15,415 nt of DNA from positions 1-15,415 of the forward strand of contig JAUNRP010000011.1 in NCBI GenBank assembly GCA_030544165.1, written 5' to 3'. The first letter of the stretch is position 1. Every line of letters starts with the position of its first letter. The position numbers were made by a program, and so were the translations under genes. This DNA comes from a bacterium. GTDB taxonomy: Bacteria; Actinomycetota; Actinomycetes; Actinomycetales; Actinomycetaceae. This document shows positions 12,654 through 15,415 of this stretch, piece after piece. The notes below the pieces were generated by a model. The model made no database searches. It worked only from the letters and a program-made list of their open reading frames with translations, and was not told the DNA's origin.

Positions 12654-14186
12654 TCAGCACTCCACCACGTTCACCGCGAGCCCACCCTCGGACGTCTCCT
12701 TGTACTTGGACATCATGTCCATCCCGGTCTGCCGCATGGTCTCCACCACGGCGTCCAGGGAAACGGTGTGCGTGCCATCCCCCCACATCGCCAGCCGCGC
12801 CGCGTTCACGGACTTCACCGCCCCCACCGCATTCCGCTCGATGCAGGGGATCTGCACCAGCCCGCCGATCGGATCGCAGGTCAGCCCCAGGTTGTGCTCC
12901 ATCGCGATCTCGGCCGCGTTCTCCACCTGCGCGGGACTCCCTCCCATCGCCTCGGCGAGCCCCGCCGCCGCCATCGCGGAGGCCGACCCCACCTCCCCCT
13001 GGCACCCCACCTCCGCCCCGGCGATGGAGGCATTGAGCTTCACGATCGATCCGATCGCCGTGGCCGCCAGCAGGAACCGCCGCACCCCGAACGCGTTTCC
13101 GCCGAGGAACCGGCAGTAGTAGGAGAGCACCGCCGGCACGATCCCCGCCGCGCCGTTCGTGGGCGCCGTGACCACCCGGTGCCCGGCCGCGTTCTCCTCG
13201 TTCACCGCCAGCGCATACAGGTTCAGCCAGTCCATCACCAGCAGCGGATCCCCGGGTTCGCCGGGCACCGGCGCCTCCCCGAAGTACACGCCCTTCTCCC
13301 CGCCCTCCACCTCACGCTTGCGCAGCGCGTCATGGATCATCCCCGCCCGGCGTGGCACATTCAGCCCACCCGGCAGCTTCCCCTCACCCTCGAGGCCCGC
13401 CTTCACGCAGGCATCCATCGCAGCCCAGATCGCGTCCAGTTCGGCGTCCAACTCCTCCGCCGTCCGCCGCGCCAGCTCGTTCTCCCGCACCAGCGCGGCC
13501 ACTCCCAGCCCGGACCGCTCGCACGCCTCCAACAGTTCCGCTCCACTCGTGAACGGATACGGCACGACGACGCCCCCAGACTCCGCCGCATCGACCGACT
13601 CGGGGGATGCAGACGAATCTGACGCACCCTCACGAGAATCTGGCGCACCGGGTGGGACGTCGAGCGGGACCTGGGCTCCGTCGTCGTCGATGAGCGTGAC
13701 GAAACCACCACCCACGGAACAGTACGTGCGCTCGAGAAGGACGCGGCCGCCGTCGTCCTCGAGACGGAACTGGACCCCGTTGACGTGCTGGGGCAGGCGG
13801 GTGCGCGGGAGGAAGGCGATGTCGCGTTCGGCGCTGAAGGGGATGTCCACCTCGCCGCCGAGGCGGAGCACCCCGGACTCCTCGATCTGGCCGCAGAGGC
13901 CCGAGATCACCTCGTCCGGGCAGGTGCGCGGGTGGTGGCCGGCGAGGCCCCACTGGACGGCGCGGTCGGTGGCGTGGCCGCGTCCCGTGGCGCCGAGGGA
14001 GCCGTACAACTCGACGACGACGCGCGCCGGATCAGGGTTCCCGGCGGGGCGGGCGGCGAGGGCCTCGAGGGCGGCGTTCGCAAAGTGGAGGGCGGCCTTC
14101 ATCGGCCCCACGGTGTGCGAGGACGAGGGCCCGATCCCGATGGAGAACAGGTCCGTGACGGAGATGTGCTCGTAGGCCTTTGCCAT
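12654..14186 (-). CDS. sdaA: L-serine ammonia-lyase, iron-sulfur dependent, single chain
   Basis: A 510-residue enzyme converting L-serine to pyruvate and ammonia. The N-terminal regulatory domain starts YEHISVTDLFSIGIGPSSSHTVGPM; the catalytic domain includes PGGLNVPRR and TAPTNGAAGIVPAVL. Cluster cysteines Cys395, Cys437 and Cys448 have the 42 and 11 spacings of the ligands in the Legionella enzyme, and the chain ends in Cys510 (VNVVEC), the tail cysteine of that type. It is about 52 residues longer than that enzyme. Much of the excess is likely a Ser/Asp/Pro-rich insert around residues 178-207 between the two domains, containing an imperfect heptad duplication. The open frame reaches 14405, but that part crosses luxS; the ATG at 14186 begins the conserved domain. 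No Shine-Dalgarno is present; GAGACT six bases upstream could be the -10 of a leaderless mRNA. Confidence 0.95.
   Translation of the reverse strand: MAKAYEHISVTDLFSIGIGPSSSHTVGPMKAALHFANAALEALAARPAGNPDPARVVVELYGSLGATGRGHATDRAVQWGLAGHHPRTCPDEVISGLCGQIEESGVLRLGGEVDIPFSAERDIAFLPRTRLPQHVNGVQFRLEDDGGRVLLERTYCSVGGGFVTLIDDDGAQVPLDVPPGAPDSREGASDSSASPESVDAAESGGVVVPYPFTSGAELLEACERSGLGVAALVRENELARRTAEELDAELDAIWAAMDACVKAGLEGEGKLPGGLNVPRRAGMIHDALRKREVEGGEKGVYFGEAPVPGEPGDPLLVMDWLNLYALAVNEENAAGHRVVTAPTNGAAGIVPAVLSYYCRFLGGNAFGVRRFLLAATAIGSIVKLNASIAGAEVGCQGEVGSASAMAAAGLAEAMGGSPAQVENAAEIAMEHNLGLTCDPIGGLVQIPCIERNAVGAVKSVNAARLAMWGDGTHTVSLDAVVETMRQTGMDMMSKYKETSEGGLAVNVVEC
13615..13649 (-). repeat. Imperfect 21-bp duplication inside sdaA
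   Basis: GAATCTGACGCACC (13615-13628) and GAATCTGGCGCACC (13636-13649) are 21 bases apart. This keeps the frame and produces the related heptads GAPDSRE and GASDSSA in the inter-domain insert. Confidence 0.5.
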
Positions 14187-14252
14187 GGGGCAAGTCTCGC
14201 ATGCTGGACGATCGCGGCCAGTCGGCGGCGGGCGCGGGCGGGGGCGTCGGAC

Positions 14253-14265
14253 TAGGCTCGGGGGT
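14253..14265 (+). promoter_or_regulatory. -10 box of luxS, probable leaderless start
   Basis: TAGGCT (14253-14258) fits the actinomycete -10 pattern TAnnnT and is followed by seven bases before the luxS ATG. The intervening CGGGGGT is at most a weak ribosome site. The divergent luxS/sdaA promoters share a gap of 79 bases (14187-14265). Confidence 0.5.
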
Positions 14266-14730
14266 ATGGCGGAGAAGATGAACGTGGAGTCGTTCAACCT
14301 GGACCACCGGGCCGTGAAGGCGCCGTACATCCGGGTGGCGGATCGGAAGGAACTGCCGGCGGGGGACGTGCTCGTGAAGTACGACGTCCGGTTCACCCAG
14401 CCCAACCAGGACCACCTGGAGATGGCGGCGATCCACTCCCTCGAGCATTCGGTGGCGGAGGTGATCCGGAACCACGCGGACTACGTGCTCGATTTCTCGC
14501 CGATGGGCTGCCAGACGGGGTTCTACCTGATGGTCACCGGGGAGCATGAGGATGAGGAGATCGAGGAGCTGGTGGCGGCGGCGCTCTCGGACGTGCTGGA
14601 GCTGGAGGAGGTTCCGGCGGCGAACGAGGTCCAGTGCGGGTGGGGGGCGAACCACTCGTTAACCGGCGCGAAAGATGCGGCGCGTAGGTTCCTTGCGAAG
14701 CGTGATGAATGGTCGGAGGTCATGGCATGA
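14266..14730 (+). CDS. luxS: S-ribosylhomocysteine lyase (autoinducer-2 synthase)
   Basis: A 154-residue metalloenzyme that splits S-ribosylhomocysteine into homocysteine and DPD, the precursor of AI-2. The metal/catalytic motif HSLEH is at 57-61 (ligands His57 and His61, base Glu60), the catalytic cysteine is Cys82 (SPMGCQTGFY) and the third metal ligand is Cys124 (VQCGWGANHSL). The N-terminal VESFNLDHRAVKAPYIR block is diagnostic. The ATG at 14266 was chosen because conserved sequence begins right after it and a -10 box lies seven bases upstream; a Met four codons later is possible. luxS overlaps mtn by ATGA. Whether AI-2 is used as a signal or is only a by-product of methyl recycling cannot be told here. 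Confidence 0.97.
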   Translation: MAEKMNVESFNLDHRAVKAPYIRVADRKELPAGDVLVKYDVRFTQPNQDHLEMAAIHSLEHSVAEVIRNHADYVLDFSPMGCQTGFYLMVTGEHEDEEIEELVAAALSDVLELEEVPAANEVQCGWGANHSLTGAKDAARRFLAKRDEWSEVMA

Positions 14731-15415
14731 ACGAGACGATCGAGGTTGTGGCGGTTGCCGCGATGGAGGAGGAGGCCCGGCCCTTCCTGGATGGCGGGCG
14801 GAACGCCAAGGAGCTTGACCTTCCCATCGGCAAGGCCTGGCACGTGGACTTCGCGGACCGGGACGTGGTGGTGGTGGTCTCCGGGGCGGGCCTCGTGAAC
14901 GCCGCGATCGCGGCCGCCCATGCGGTCAACGAGTTCCGGCCGCAGTTCCTGGTCTCCGCCGGGAGCGCCGGCGGGCTGGCGCAGGGGATCTTCGTGGGGG
15001 ATGTGGTGGTGGGCACGGCCTACACCTACTCCGATGCGGATGCCACGGCCTTTGGCTACGCGATGGGCCAGATCCCGGGGATGCCTGAGCGCTACGAGGC
15101 GGATCCGGACCTGGTGCGCACTGCCACGAGCTTCCGCCTCGAGGAGGTGCGGGTGCGCTCTGGGAGGATCGTCTCGGGCAACAGCTTCGTGGATGCGAAG
15201 AAGGTGGACGCGGTGCGCGCCGCCTTCCCGGGGGCGTTGGCGGCGGATATGGAGTCGGCCGCGCTGGCGCAACTCGCCTACAAGCACGATCTGCCGTTCG
15301 TCTCGGTGCGGGCCATCTCGGACCTGTGCGGTGAAGAGGCGGCGGAGGACTTCAAGTTCTCCCTGGAAGAGGTCTCGCAGCGCTCTGCGGATGTGGTGCG
15401 CCACCTGATCAAGAC
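14727..15415 (+). CDS. mtn: 5'-methylthioadenosine/S-adenosylhomocysteine nucleosidase (cut by right edge)
   Basis: 229 codons are visible, close to the full length of about 230, with no stop before the edge. The enzyme removes adenine from S-adenosylhomocysteine and methylthioadenosine, supplying S-ribosylhomocysteine to LuxS. Catalytic residues are in place: Glu14 (AAMEEEARPF), Glu176 in ADMESAALAQ and Asp199 (VRAISDLCGEE), each two residues later than in the E. coli enzyme; SAGSAGGL (77-84) is the usual glycine-rich loop. It starts at ATG 14727, overlapping the luxS stop, with GGAGGT (14714-14719) at ideal spacing. The luxS-mtn pair therefore encodes two successive steps of the activated methyl cycle in one unit. 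Confidence 0.95.
   Translation, partial: MNETIEVVAVAAMEEEARPFLDGGRNAKELDLPIGKAWHVDFADRDVVVVVSGAGLVNAAIAAAHAVNEFRPQFLVSAGSAGGLAQGIFVGDVVVGTAYTYSDADATAFGYAMGQIPGMPERYEADPDLVRTATSFRLEEVRVRSGRIVSGNSFVDAKKVDAVRAAFPGALAADMESAALAQLAYKHDLPFVSVRAISDLCGEEAAEDFKFSLEEVSQRSADVVRHLIK

Overview
The window is high-GC DNA (third codon positions almost all G or C, frequent GTG/TTG starts). A class Ib ribonucleotide reductase cluster with paired NrdR boxes, a DesK/NarL-type two-component system, LGFP repeats and several probable leaderless promoters all point to an actinomycete (Actinomycetia, perhaps Micrococcales or Actinomycetales). The sequence alone does not give a genus.

Layout, left to right. (1) 1-2065, minus strand: the start of a secreted Pro/Thr/Glu-rich protein that runs off the left edge, then a secreted wall protein with three SLH domains, LGFP-like repeats and a C-terminal lysozyme/transglycosylase-like domain. 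The latter has a strong hairpin terminator and a heavily structured 5' leader. (2) 2336-5936, plus strand: a tightly coupled four-gene operon of ABC ATPase, ABC-2 permease, histidine kinase and LuxR-type response regulator, with a candidate dyad operator in front. (3) 5948-7309: four perfectly phased 23-bp tandem repeats ending at a -10 box, six bases before the start of an AAA/DUF4143 ATPase. (4) 7319-8212, minus strand: a bile acid:sodium symporter-family (BASS) transporter, convergent with the ATPase. (5) 8213-8652: non-coding, with a large inverted repeat (22-bp perfect arms) and a hairpin terminator behind nrdE. (6) 8653-11491, minus strand: nrdH-nrdI-nrdE without nrdF, preceded by two NrdR boxes and DnaA-box-like sites. 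(7) 11972-12650, plus strand: a VapBC toxin-antitoxin pair whose operator overlaps its promoter. (8) 12654-14186, minus strand: iron-sulfur L-serine dehydratase. (9) 14266-15415, plus strand: luxS and mtn (right edge), two consecutive steps of S-adenosylhomocysteine recycling.

The genes form small independent modules: wall remodelling, envelope-stress-like export and sensing, dNTP synthesis, serine catabolism, activated methyl cycle, and two accessory loci (the repeat-fronted ATPase and VapBC). The most unusual feature is the 23-bp array that ends exactly in the promoter of the ATPase gene. Next come the long inverted repeat between nrdE and the transporter, and the structured leader of the SLH gene.
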